Source: Muribaculum sp. | Lineage (GTDB): Bacteria; Bacteroidota; Bacteroidia; Bacteroidales; Muribaculaceae | Length of the DNA: 64,000 nucleotides | Assembly (NCBI GenBank): GCA_009775095.1 | Contig: VSOZ01000001.1 | Coordinates: forward strand, 1 to 64,000 | Reading direction: 5' to 3' | Shown: positions 1-6,929 of the stretch, piece after piece | How the letters are laid out: every line of letters begins with the position of its first letter | Position numbering within the stretch: the first letter of the stretch is position 1 | Program-made: the position numbers and the translations under genes | Notes under the pieces: generated by a model | Told to the model about the DNA's origin: nothing | Seen by the model: the letters and a program-made list of their open reading frames with translations, nothing else | Database searches by the model: none

Positions 1-1221
1 AGCACATCCGGAAGGATGGCGCGTAACAATTGTTCCGGTTTCATAACGCGAAGTTACACAATATGGTTGAGAGGAGCTTCCGCCAACCGGGAAAATCCGC
101 TGACCCGATATTCAGTCGATTACACAGAAAATACTGAAACAATTCTTAAAGGCCTTGAGCATGCCGTTACTAACACCGGCATATTGCCTATAGAAATATT
201 ATCGGATAATCACTCATTTAACAAGACAATGGAGGCGGCCCACTTTAAGGACGCTTTATCTAAAATAGGTTGCAAATGGACGGTATCATCCAATCCGAGA
301 CATAAAGGCATAATAGAGCGGAGTTTCGGTACATTTGGGAATAAATTTTGTAAACCGATGTATGGATATGTCGGCGAGGGAATAACAACTCGGCGTGCAA
401 ACGGACGCACATCGCAGGAACTCATGGATAGATATCATCGTTCGGGTGCATTCTTAACGGAGGAGCAAATAAAATTAATAGCTGTCGAACTTGTAGAGCA
501 ATACAATGCCACATGTACGGGAACGCAGAAAACAAGTCCAGATGAAAAATATAATTCAACACAAAATATCGGATTTTCGGTTGATAAAATGACGCAAATG
601 TGCCTCTTTGTTCAAAAGGGGGTATATACCGTCAGAAAAGGGCAAATCAATATCACCCGATCGGGCGTAACATATGAATATCAACTCGATAAGGCGCAAT
701 TTATGGCGCTGAATAATAAAAAAGTGGCAGTAAGGTATGTTGATCGTGATTGTATATATTTGTTTGATGTAAATACGGACACACCGATGGGAAGCGTGCT
801 GCGTAAAAAATACGCGCATGGTGCCTTATGCGATCAGACAGAGGAAGATGTTGCAATTTTAAATAAACATAAAGGCCGTTTAAATGGCATTAAAAAAGCA
901 ATTAAACAGCATCAGATCGATATTGCTGAACGTGCCGAAGCTATAGATCCGGATGCCGCGTATGCCATGAATGCAAAACTTACGCCAAAGAATATAATTG
1001 AACAATTCAAAGAGAATGGCCGAAAGCAACGTGAAGCGGAAAGACTTGGCGTTAGACTTGGGACAGTAACGAATATACCCGTATTTAGTGAGGTCTCAAC
1101 ATATGCACCTGAATGCAGTAAAAGAAAAAGGGTAAAAGAATCGCCCTTTACCCCTACCACCAACAATATATCAGAGCTAAAAATAACTGAATTATATGAC
1201 AAAATTACAACAAAAAACTGA
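1..1221 (+). CDS. Mu-type DDE transposase, C-terminal part (N terminus outside window)
   Basis: The reading frame is open to the first base of the window, so the first Met (base 16) is not a reliable start and the N-terminal DNA-binding domains lie to the left. Counting from that Met, the fragment shows ILSDN (Asp about residue 64) and, 37 residues on, KGIIERSFGTF (Glu about 101). These fit the second Asp and the Glu of the DDE triad of Mu/IS481-like integrase-core transposases; the first Asp would lie near or beyond the window edge. A basic C-terminal region follows, as in MuA. The MuB-like ATPase gene overlaps the last 26 bases, the usual MuA-MuB pairing. The role is strand transfer of element ends. 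The family is fairly sure; activity is unknown. Confidence 0.82.
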   Translation, partial: STSGRMARNNCSGFITRSYTIWLRGASANRENPLTRYSVDYTENTETILKGLEHAVTNTGILPIEILSDNHSFNKTMEAAHFKDALSKIGCKWTVSSNPRHKGIIERSFGTFGNKFCKPMYGYVGEGITTRRANGRTSQELMDRYHRSGAFLTEEQIKLIAVELVEQYNATCTGTQKTSPDEKYNSTQNIGFSVDKMTQMCLFVQKGVYTVRKGQINITRSGVTYEYQLDKAQFMALNNKKVAVRYVDRDCIYLFDVNTDTPMGSVLRKKYAHGALCDQTEEDVAILNKHKGRLNGIKKAIKQHQIDIAERAEAIDPDAAYAMNAKLTPKNIIEQFKENGRKQREAERLGVRLGTVTNIPVFSEVSTYAPECSKRKRVKESPFTPTTNNISELKITELYDKITTKN

Positions 1222-2038
1222 ATTAAAATCCCTTATCGCGCAATATTGCGAGGAACGAGGGATAAGCCGAGCGGAATTTGCCGTGAAATCCGGCGTAAGC
1301 GGCGCTACTCTTACATTCATTGAAAAAGAGCAGTGGGATAAAATATCAAGCGCAATGATTGCAAGACTTGAAGCCTTTATTAAAGGAAATAATCCCGATG
1401 AGAATATTTATTCAACATCCGACTTTGAGGCCGTAATGAAATTATGTGAAACAGCCCGCAATCATCATTTGATGATAGGACTTATCGGTGATACCGGTAC
1501 GGGCAAAACTACAGCATTGAAGTGTTTTTCATGTAATCGCAATGTCTATCGTATCACCTATGAAAAATCAATGAATCCAAGACAATTTTTCAAATCGCTT
1601 TTACGTGAATTGGGTGTTGATTTTGAGGGCAATGTAAATTCAATGATAAACCGGAGCGCTTATGAGCTTAATGCGAAAGAAATGCCGCTATTAATAATCG
1701 ATGAAGCCGGCAAAATAACACACCCGACGATGTTGTATCTCCATGACTTAAGGGAAAAGACATCGCACGGATGCGGAGTTGTACTTGCCGGAATGCCGTA
1801 TTTCAAAGAAAATCTACAAAAGGGCGCAAGGCGGGGAAAAGAGGGCTGTAGCGAATTTTTACGCAGAATTAACCTATGGCACACTTTGGAGGGTTTGAGT
1901 GCGTCAGAAGTGATTTATATAGCCAAAGAACGTGGTATAACGTCTGCACAACAACTTAAGGAGTTATCAAATAAAAGACGCTTCGGCGATTTAATGAATG
2001 AAATATTGTTACACCATATAATTAATAAAGAGTTATGA
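1196..2038 (+). CDS. MuB-like AAA+ transposition ATPase with N-terminal HTH
   Basis: A 280-residue protein. Residues about 10-60 look like a helix-turn-helix domain (EERGISRAEFAVKSGVSG), as in phage Mu B protein. Walker A is GDTGTGKT at residues 98-105 and Walker B is LLIIDEAG at 165-172. In Mu, B binds target DNA as an ATP-dependent filament, delivers it to the transposase and provides target immunity. The start codon lies inside the transposase gene and the stop overlaps the next gene by four bases (ATGA), so the three are translationally coupled. TniB/IstB-like ATPases are the alternative, but the N-terminal HTH and the following GemA-like gene favour a Mu-type phage module. Confidence 0.87.
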   Translation: MTKLQQKTELKSLIAQYCEERGISRAEFAVKSGVSGATLTFIEKEQWDKISSAMIARLEAFIKGNNPDENIYSTSDFEAVMKLCETARNHHLMIGLIGDTGTGKTTALKCFSCNRNVYRITYEKSMNPRQFFKSLLRELGVDFEGNVNSMINRSAYELNAKEMPLLIIDEAGKITHPTMLYLHDLREKTSHGCGVVLAGMPYFKENLQKGARRGKEGCSEFLRRINLWHTLEGLSASEVIYIAKERGITSAQQLKELSNKRRFGDLMNEILLHHIINKEL

Positions 2039-2343
2039 CAACTGAAATTCAGGAAGTAATAAAAAGGCACGATCGCACGGATATTAATAATATTAATGAA
2101 TTATGCGACGGAATGAATGCGGCAATAGTAACATTTATTGCGACAAAGGACGGGAAATTATGTCGTATGGTGACCGTGTTTGATTATCGTGATGTTATCT
2201 ATGACCATGTACCGGTAGCACATGATTGGATTATAAATAACGCACTAAGAATCAAAGTAATGTGTTGGCGTCATAGACTTTATGACATAAAAAACAGATT
2301 ATTGACAAAATCCCGGATAAGATGGGAAACACAAACGCATTGA
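2035..2343 (+). CDS. Small hypothetical protein of the Mu-like module
   Basis: A 102-residue protein that I do not recognise. It starts in the ATGA overlap with the MuB-like gene, so it is very probably translated. The first two thirds are mixed alpha/beta in character; the C-terminal third is strongly basic (RHRLYDIKNRLLTKSRIRW) and could contact nucleic acid. There is no signal peptide or membrane segment. Small genes between transposition genes and the gp16-like gene are common in Mu-like phages, where they encode early accessory functions. No function is assigned. Confidence 0.6.
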   Translation: MTTEIQEVIKRHDRTDINNINELCDGMNAAIVTFIATKDGKLCRMVTVFDYRDVIYDHVPVAHDWIINNALRIKVMCWRHRLYDIKNRLLTKSRIRWETQTH

Positions 2344-2362
2344 AATTATAAGACAAAACAAT

Positions 2363-2920
2363 ATGAAACAAAAGAGGATTGAAATAACAAAGGCGGTTAA
2401 ACTCATAACTCCGGCACAATTGAAGAAACTGCATATGCAATTGCGTGATATGGGTATTATCCAACATAAGGCCGAAATTATATCCGGATGTACAGGCGGA
2501 CGAACCGAGAGCAGCCGGGAGCTCACGTCTCAAGAGGCAGTAGTCCTTATAAATTCCTTATGCGGTATGGACGACCGAAAAAAAGAGATAAGCGCCATAT
2601 GGTATCTGGCTTACAATATGGAGATGATCTACGGGAACACTCCGGAAGATAAACGAATGAACGCAGCTAAAATAGACGCTTTTTGCCTTTCTCGTGGCAC
2701 CGTCAAAAAGAAACTGCAAATGCAAACTATTACTGAATTGCGCCGAACACATAGGCAATTTGAGCGTATGTATTCGGCCTACCTGAAAACTAAAACCAAA
2801 CAGAAATATATTTATGAATTACAAAACCAAATAGAAACATTGGCAGCGATGGAAGAATACGAGGAATGTGCGAATCTTGTAAAAAGGTTTGCTGAACTTA
2901 AAAAACGAGTAAAAATATAA
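2363..2920 (+). CDS. GemA / gp16-like phage regulatory protein
   Basis: A 185-residue soluble, basic protein. The opening part (TPAQLKKLHMQLRDMG) and the segment around residues 50-125, with conserved-looking LCG and KKEISAIWYLAY stretches, resemble the GemA/gp16 family found after the transposition genes of Mu-like phages. In Mu, GemA affects host gene expression and DNA supercoiling. The C-terminal 45 residues are rich in Lys and Glu and predicted helical. It follows the small unknown gene by 19 bases and precedes the protease gene by 16. The assignment rests on motif style and gene order, so it is moderate. Confidence 0.6.
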   Translation: MKQKRIEITKAVKLITPAQLKKLHMQLRDMGIIQHKAEIISGCTGGRTESSRELTSQEAVVLINSLCGMDDRKKEISAIWYLAYNMEMIYGNTPEDKRMNAAKIDAFCLSRGTVKKKLQMQTITELRRTHRQFERMYSAYLKTKTKQKYIYELQNQIETLAAMEEYEECANLVKRFAELKKRVKI

Positions 2921-2936
2921 TTAAATACATCTTATA

Positions 2937-3902
2937 ATGAATGAATTTCTTTTATCAGATGAAAGCCTGAACGCTCATGGCTTCATTATTAAAACCGAGG
3001 GGATTGACTTATCCCGTTTTTTAGTAAATCCGGTAATGTTCTATAATCACGAAAGAGAGAAAGGGATAATCGGAAGATGGGAAAATGTGCATATTGCAGA
3101 TAATAAACTATATGGCACACCTATATTTGATGAAGCCCATGAACTTGGAAAACACGTCTCCCGGCAAGTTAAAGATGGGTTTCTAAAAGGCGCAAGTATA
3201 GGCGTTGAGATATTAAGGAGGGATGGTGAAGTGGTATTGGAATGCATCCTTAAAGAGGTTTCTATATGCGACATCCCAGCCAATAAGAACACTGTACAGT
3301 TATATCTTGCTGATCGGTTGATTGATTATGAACAATATGCAGAACGTCGGACGGATAAAGAAACGGCAGCCTACTTTGATTTATTACGAGTCAAGCATGC
3401 GCTCGGATTGCCTGATGATGCCGATATAAATATGGTAATAAAGGCAATAGAAGACATATTGACATTGCAACCACAAAGCACAAAGAATGAACTTAAAATG
3501 GCGTTAGACCGTGGCGCCATTACTCAATCTGAATACAATGCGGCATTGTCATTATCAGATAATCCAATAAAGTTAGCTCAATACATCGCAGGTCGAAATA
3601 GAGAGTATGAAAAGGATTTCGAGAAAAAGTATTATGCCTTTATGAGATCTTGCAAAGAGGCAAATTGGGTGAAGTCTTGGCCACGGCATATAGAACTTGC
3701 AAAAAGCAATTTTATCCGGTTTAAATGTTTTATAGAGGGGTTGCGACCGTATTACTCCATATCATCCTTAATAAATAAGGATACACCAAATGCCAAAAAT
3801 CGTTCGGATTGGACTTTAGATGATTATCGTAAAAATGACCCGGCAGCATTGCGTCGTGACCCACAATTATACAAAAGGCTACTTAATGAACAACAACAAT
3901 AA
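2937..3902 (+). CDS. Phage prohead (capsid maturation) protease with long C-terminal extension
   Basis: A 321-residue protein. Residues 1-125 match the caudoviral prohead protease fold: a short N-terminal strand, PVMFYNHEREKGIIGRW (candidate catalytic His in YNHE), GFLKGASIGV (candidate Ser) and LKEVSICDIPANKNT, the typical end of the domain. In HK97-like phages this enzyme cleaves scaffold or delta domains during procapsid maturation. The remaining ~190 residues are helical and charged and end in a DWTLDDYRKNDPAAL segment typical of Bacteroidetes phage protease-scaffold fusions, so the C terminus may act as internal scaffold. The capsid gene follows by 12 bases. No portal gene precedes it, which is unusual. 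Confidence 0.78.
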   Translation: MNEFLLSDESLNAHGFIIKTEGIDLSRFLVNPVMFYNHEREKGIIGRWENVHIADNKLYGTPIFDEAHELGKHVSRQVKDGFLKGASIGVEILRRDGEVVLECILKEVSICDIPANKNTVQLYLADRLIDYEQYAERRTDKETAAYFDLLRVKHALGLPDDADINMVIKAIEDILTLQPQSTKNELKMALDRGAITQSEYNAALSLSDNPIKLAQYIAGRNREYEKDFEKKYYAFMRSCKEANWVKSWPRHIELAKSNFIRFKCFIEGLRPYYSISSLINKDTPNAKNRSDWTLDDYRKNDPAALRRDPQLYKRLLNEQQQ

Positions 3903-3914
3903 CAATTAAAAATT

Positions 3915-4802
3915 ATGACAACACTAAACAAAGAAGTATGGATAAATCAGTTGATGGGAAACTTTTATCATGACAGCTCATTTCTTAACTATGTAAAGGA
4001 TTTTTCGGGATTAGTTGATAATAACGCTATCAATATGGCATCATCCGGAATAGACCCTAAAGTGTTAATAAATAACACGACTTATCCTATAAAGGTGACG
4101 CAGCGCATAGATACACCAGTACGGATAGAACTTGATTTATTTGAGACGGAAAATACTTTGGTTAGACGTCCTGAAGCAATAGAGTATAGCTACGACCAAT
4201 TGGAATCCGTACTCATGGGGCACCGTAATGTGTTACGGGCCAAAACAGCAGAAAAAGCAGCTCATGCTTTTGCCCCTAAAGAAGATAGCGAATTTACACC
4301 GGTTGTTTCTACCTCGGGCGATATTGTCGCAGGTCGAAAGCGCTTAGCCGTGGAGGATATTCTAACTCTCAAAGAGCGCTTTGACGACGCAAATATACCG
4401 TTGGAGGGACGTTTCCTCGTATTAAATCCAAAACATGTTTCAGACTTGATATTATTCGACGTCAAAGCCTTTAAAAATTTGACCGATATTACAGACGGTC
4501 AACCAAATAGATTTGCAGGCTTTAATATCTTGCAAACATCGATTACACCGCGTTATAACTTATCTACAAATAAAAAAGTGGAATTTAGCGCATCTAAAGC
4601 TAATACCGATACTTTTTGTTCATTTGCTTTCCATCGGGAAGAGGTAATGAAAGCAGATGGCGAAGTATTTATGTATGAAAAAGAAAATGACCCCGAAGAG
4701 CGCGGAACTATAGTGGGATTTGATAAACGTTTTATCGCATTACCTATACGAGAAAGGGCTATCGGAGCGATTTTAAGCACCGTTGTAGCATCTGGAGAAT
4801 AG
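3915..4802 (+). CDS. Major capsid protein (HK97-fold candidate)
   Basis: A 295-residue protein directly behind the protease. Order and length fit a tailed-phage major capsid protein: an N-terminal helical region (NQLMGNFYHDSSFLNYVKDF), a central stretch with PIKVTQRIDTPVRIELDLFET and RRPEAIEYSYDQ resembling the E-loop and spine-helix lead-in, and a C-terminal beta-rich part with SFAFHREEVMKA and a GFDKRFIALPIRERA end, typical of HK97-fold capsid P-domains. It is the last gene of the plus-strand cluster and is followed at once by a terminator. No head-tail connector, portal or terminase follows. An encapsulin-like shell is the alternative, but the upstream protease argues for a phage capsid. 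Confidence 0.72.
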   Translation: MTTLNKEVWINQLMGNFYHDSSFLNYVKDFSGLVDNNAINMASSGIDPKVLINNTTYPIKVTQRIDTPVRIELDLFETENTLVRRPEAIEYSYDQLESVLMGHRNVLRAKTAEKAAHAFAPKEDSEFTPVVSTSGDIVAGRKRLAVEDILTLKERFDDANIPLEGRFLVLNPKHVSDLILFDVKAFKNLTDITDGQPNRFAGFNILQTSITPRYNLSTNKKVEFSASKANTDTFCSFAFHREEVMKADGEVFMYEKENDPEERGTIVGFDKRFIALPIRERAIGAILSTVVASGE

Positions 4803-4812
4803 GAGCTATTAT

Positions 4813-4887
4813 CTACGATAAATAAGGCTGTAGGATATGCCCTGCGGCCTTATTTTCGTTTTTTCGGATAGCGCTCCATTATCGTAG
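4813..4887. repeat. Inverted repeat enclosing the terminator
   Basis: CTACGATAA at 4813-4821 is repeated in reverse complement as TTATCGTAG at 4879-4887, on either side of the terminator hairpin. The nine-base arms are perfect. The pair may extend the terminator structure or be part of the element end. Confidence 0.55.
4820..4855 (+). terminator. Rho-independent terminator after the capsid gene
   Basis: AAATAAGGC (4820-4828) pairs perfectly with GCCTTATTT (4847-4855) around an 18-base loop, followed by a T-rich run (TTTTCGTTTTTT). It begins 18 bases after the capsid stop codon and would end the plus-strand phage-like operon. Confidence 0.72.
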
Positions 4888-4904
4888 TTATTTAGTAAAA
4901 TACC

Positions 4905-4948
4905 GAGTGATTCACCTAAATAAATTGAGTGATAAATAATATTATGCA
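4905..4948. other. Possible right end of the Mu-like element
   Basis: Two short direct repeats, GAGTGATT (4905-4912) and GAGTGATA (4927-4934), lie 22 bases apart in phase, and the tract ends in TATGCA (4943-4948). Mu-type elements end in CA and carry ~22-bp transposase-binding repeats just inside their ends. The left end is outside the window, so neither the terminal match nor a 5-bp target duplication can be tested here. This is inference only. Confidence 0.28.
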
Positions 4949-5016
4949 CCGAAAAATCTTTAATCAATACCTAATTTATGCCTCAAAATTGGAGTAAATT
5001 GTATGTGGGTAATTCA

Positions 5017-5865
5017 TTAAATCTTGCTATTTGAAAAAAAAACTTTTATTGCTATTTGAAAAAAACTTTTATTGCTATTTGAAAAAAACCGCGACAAATA
5101 CTTTGTTGCAGTATCATTATCTATGGTGATAAAAACATTTTCATCGTTCTTGTATTCTGCATTGGTCGTCCAATTGTAACTGCCTGTTAATACTTTTTGA
5201 TTATCAATAACACAGAATTTATTATGCATTATTCCTCCTCTTGTGCCTCTTGTTTCTATATGGTCAAATTCGGATAAATCAACTCCATGAACACGATTGA
5301 CGCCATCCTTGAAAATTACAATCTCGATTCTTAGGCCTTCCAAACGCTTTTTGTTTAATGCATCTTTAATCTTTTCATTAGTAAACCATGCCATCGCAAC
5401 TAAAATAGATACTTTGGCTTTATTTATAGCATCAATAACCTTTCCCTCGTTTTCTTTAAATGCTACTTCATTTTCTATTTTGGGATTTATTTTAACACCT
5501 ACCCAAGAAATGATGCCGTCATTATATGTCAATTGAATATTATCCATAGCAAGAACCCCATTAAGCAGTTCTATAGCTTCTTGTTTGTCAGAAGATTCAG
5601 CAATCAGTTGTTCAACGAGTTTCCTTAAATTGGCGTCTGTGATATTGCATATACGATCTTTTACATAGTTTGATTTAGATGTATTCAGTTTTGAGTTTCC
5701 TAATTTAGGTAACCCACCATTTCCTGAATCATATTTGTCATCCCTAAAACCTAAATTTTGGAATAACTTGACAAGTTGACTTCCTGATCGTGATTTCCAC
5801 AAATTGCCATCTCCTCCTATTGCGAAGTCAGCAAGAACTTCTTTTGATGCATTTGATATTTTCAT
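5017..5865 (-). CDS. Phospholipase D-like (HKD) domain protein, probable nuclease
   Basis: A protein of about 282 residues if started at the ATG ending at 5865; a promoter at 5895-5927 lies over the more distal possible start, which favours this one. The C-terminal half is a single PLD-type domain with HNKFCVID (H-x-K-x4-D, about residues 214-221) followed by GSYNWT, the pattern of Nuc-like nucleases and BfiI-type endonucleases, which work as dimers. The N-terminal ~130 residues show no motif I know. The last ~20 residues are encoded by a 24-bp tandem repeat and read like near copies of each other (SNSNKSFFQ, IAIKVFFSNSK). It lies next to the phage-like element, so a defence role is possible but unproven. 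Confidence 0.72.
   Translation of the reverse strand: MKISNASKEVLADFAIGGDGNLWKSRSGSQLVKLFQNLGFRDDKYDSGNGGLPKLGNSKLNTSKSNYVKDRICNITDANLRKLVEQLIAESSDKQEAIELLNGVLAMDNIQLTYNDGIISWVGVKINPKIENEVAFKENEGKVIDAINKAKVSILVAMAWFTNEKIKDALNKKRLEGLRIEIVIFKDGVNRVHGVDLSEFDHIETRGTRGGIMHNKFCVIDNQKVLTGSYNWTTNAEYKNDENVFITIDNDTATKYLSRFFSNSNKSFFQIAIKVFFSNSKI
5023..5090. repeat. About 24-bp tandem repeat, three copies, inside the 3' end of the PLD gene
   Basis: The unit reads TTGCTATTTGAAAAAAA followed by CTTTTA and recurs three times at about 24-base spacing. The copies differ mainly in the length of the A-run (nine in the first, seven in the others). The repeat encodes the C-terminal tail of the PLD-like protein, so changes in copy number or A-run length would lengthen, shorten or frameshift that tail. 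Confidence 0.8.
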
Positions 5866-5894
5866 ACTAATGATATTTGAATTAAAATTACACC

Positions 5895-5927
5895 CAAATA
5901 TATACAAAAAAGAAATGAAATAGCAAA
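5895..5927 (-). promoter_or_regulatory. Promoter of the PLD-like gene
   Basis: On the minus strand a TTTTG element and TATATTTG are 21 bases apart, matching the Bacteroidetes primary-sigma promoter (TTG, 19-21 nt, TAnnTTTG). Transcription would start about 20-25 bases before the ATG ending at 5865. Confidence 0.6.
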
Positions 5928-6039
5928 AGGCATTTAGAAAGATTTAGATTTAATCTGCATGGTTGATAGTGTATGATTATCAGTAATTTGCAATTTTATG
6001 ATATTTTCTGAAAGCGCAGGTTCGAGAGCCTCTCTCTAC

Positions 6040-6088
6040 GTCAGCATAGTGGGCTGTAAATCAATGATTTACAGCCCACTATGCTGAC
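6040..6088. repeat. Perfect 23-bp inverted repeat (hairpin, 3-base loop)
   Basis: Bases 6040-6062 and 6066-6088 are perfect reverse complements separated by AAT. The arm begins GTCAGCATAGTGGGCTGTAA. There is no T-run on either side, so it is a poor intrinsic terminator. It lies in the gene-free stretch 5.93-6.31 kb. Confidence 0.8.
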
Positions 6089-6121
6089 CCCCTTACCCCA
6101 ATTTATGTATCATCCCAAAAG

Positions 6122-6277
6122 GTAGGGGCGTCGGTACCACGGCGCCCGCAGGATATTAATTCTTTAACCGGGTTTTACTTCTGGTCCCTATTTAGTATAT
6201 GTTTTACCCGTATAGCAGGGTGGAAGAAACATGATATGCAGAACCCCATGATTAGCGCCAAAGCGCGGTTCATGGGG
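6122..6277 (-). repeat. Composite intergenic repeat, copy 1
   Basis: Read on the minus strand this stretch contains, in order, a palindrome CCCCATGA...TCATGGGG (6277-6244), the string AAAACCCGGTT (6176-6166) with TTAATAT a few bases on, and a GC-rich palindrome around GGCGCC ending in CGCCCCTAC (about 6147-6122). The same three modules recur in the same order on the plus strand at 31646-31889. The central palindrome is 32/34 identical between the copies. The gene-free region between the PLD and PepSY-like genes is mostly this repeat and the hairpin at 6040. Confidence 0.7.
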
Positions 6278-6311
6278 CGTAATATGGGCATAAGCGGCTT
6301 TGAGCCGAAAT

Positions 6312-6797
6312 TTATGTGTTTTCTTCGGCAGGATCGGTTTGATCGTCAGTGTCGTTGATCGGGCCTTTGAATATGCCTAGTCGGTCGTATTTCAGAAGAC
6401 GCCCATCTGCAAGTCCGATACGGAAGTCGGTGAATTTCTTATGGACGCTGACGATAACCTGACCGGTGAAGTTCCTGTCGACATGCTTGCGGATTTTCTT
6501 CATGAGCAAAGCCTCAGGCACAGCGCCCTTCTTGCAGACCACACTGGTCCAGTTACCTTTGTTGTCAAACTCTATTTTGGTACCGTTTACAAGACGCACG
6601 TCATAATCCGTCTTCTTCAATAGATGGCGATCCACCTTGATCATGCTTATCTTCGCTTTGGGGAAATGCTCATTAAGCATATCCCGGGCTGTTTCGGGCA
6701 ACTCGCTGCGTGAGATGGTATACTTGTCTAAAGGCAAATCTATTGCAGACGCCCCAAGTGTTGCAGCGAGCAAAAAAATCATTAAAATTTTTCTCAT
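6312..6797 (-). CDS. Secreted PepSY-like protein
   Basis: The start is placed at the ATG ending at 6797 because it gives a standard signal peptide (MRKILMIFLLAATLGASAIDLP) and the mature protein is then about 145 residues. The following region (LPLDKYTISRSELPETARDML, HFPKAKISMIKVD, YDVRLVNGTKIEFDNKGNW) is the pattern of the Bacteroidetes PepSY-like (BLIP-like) family, with two roughly repeated halves; the second ends FRIGLADGRLLKYDRLG. These are exported periplasmic or surface proteins of unclear role. No operon partner is evident: the neighbours on both sides are separated by more than 100 bases. Confidence 0.7.
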   Translation of the reverse strand: MRKILMIFLLAATLGASAIDLPLDKYTISRSELPETARDMLNEHFPKAKISMIKVDRHLLKKTDYDVRLVNGTKIEFDNKGNWTSVVCKKGAVPEALLMKKIRKHVDRNFTGQVIVSVHKKFTDFRIGLADGRLLKYDRLGIFKGPINDTDDQTDPAEENT

Positions 6798-6929
6798 TGG
6801 TTGTTGTTTGTGGGTTATATATGATATCACCGGATTCAATCCGACCGCATTTATAACGGCCACAGGCATACCTATCTTATTAAAAACAGGTTAATAAAAC
6901 CGACCTCACAGTCAAATAAAATTAAAATA

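Noticed and set aside
6040..6088. Intrinsic terminator
   Set aside because: The hairpin is strong but no T-run follows on either strand.
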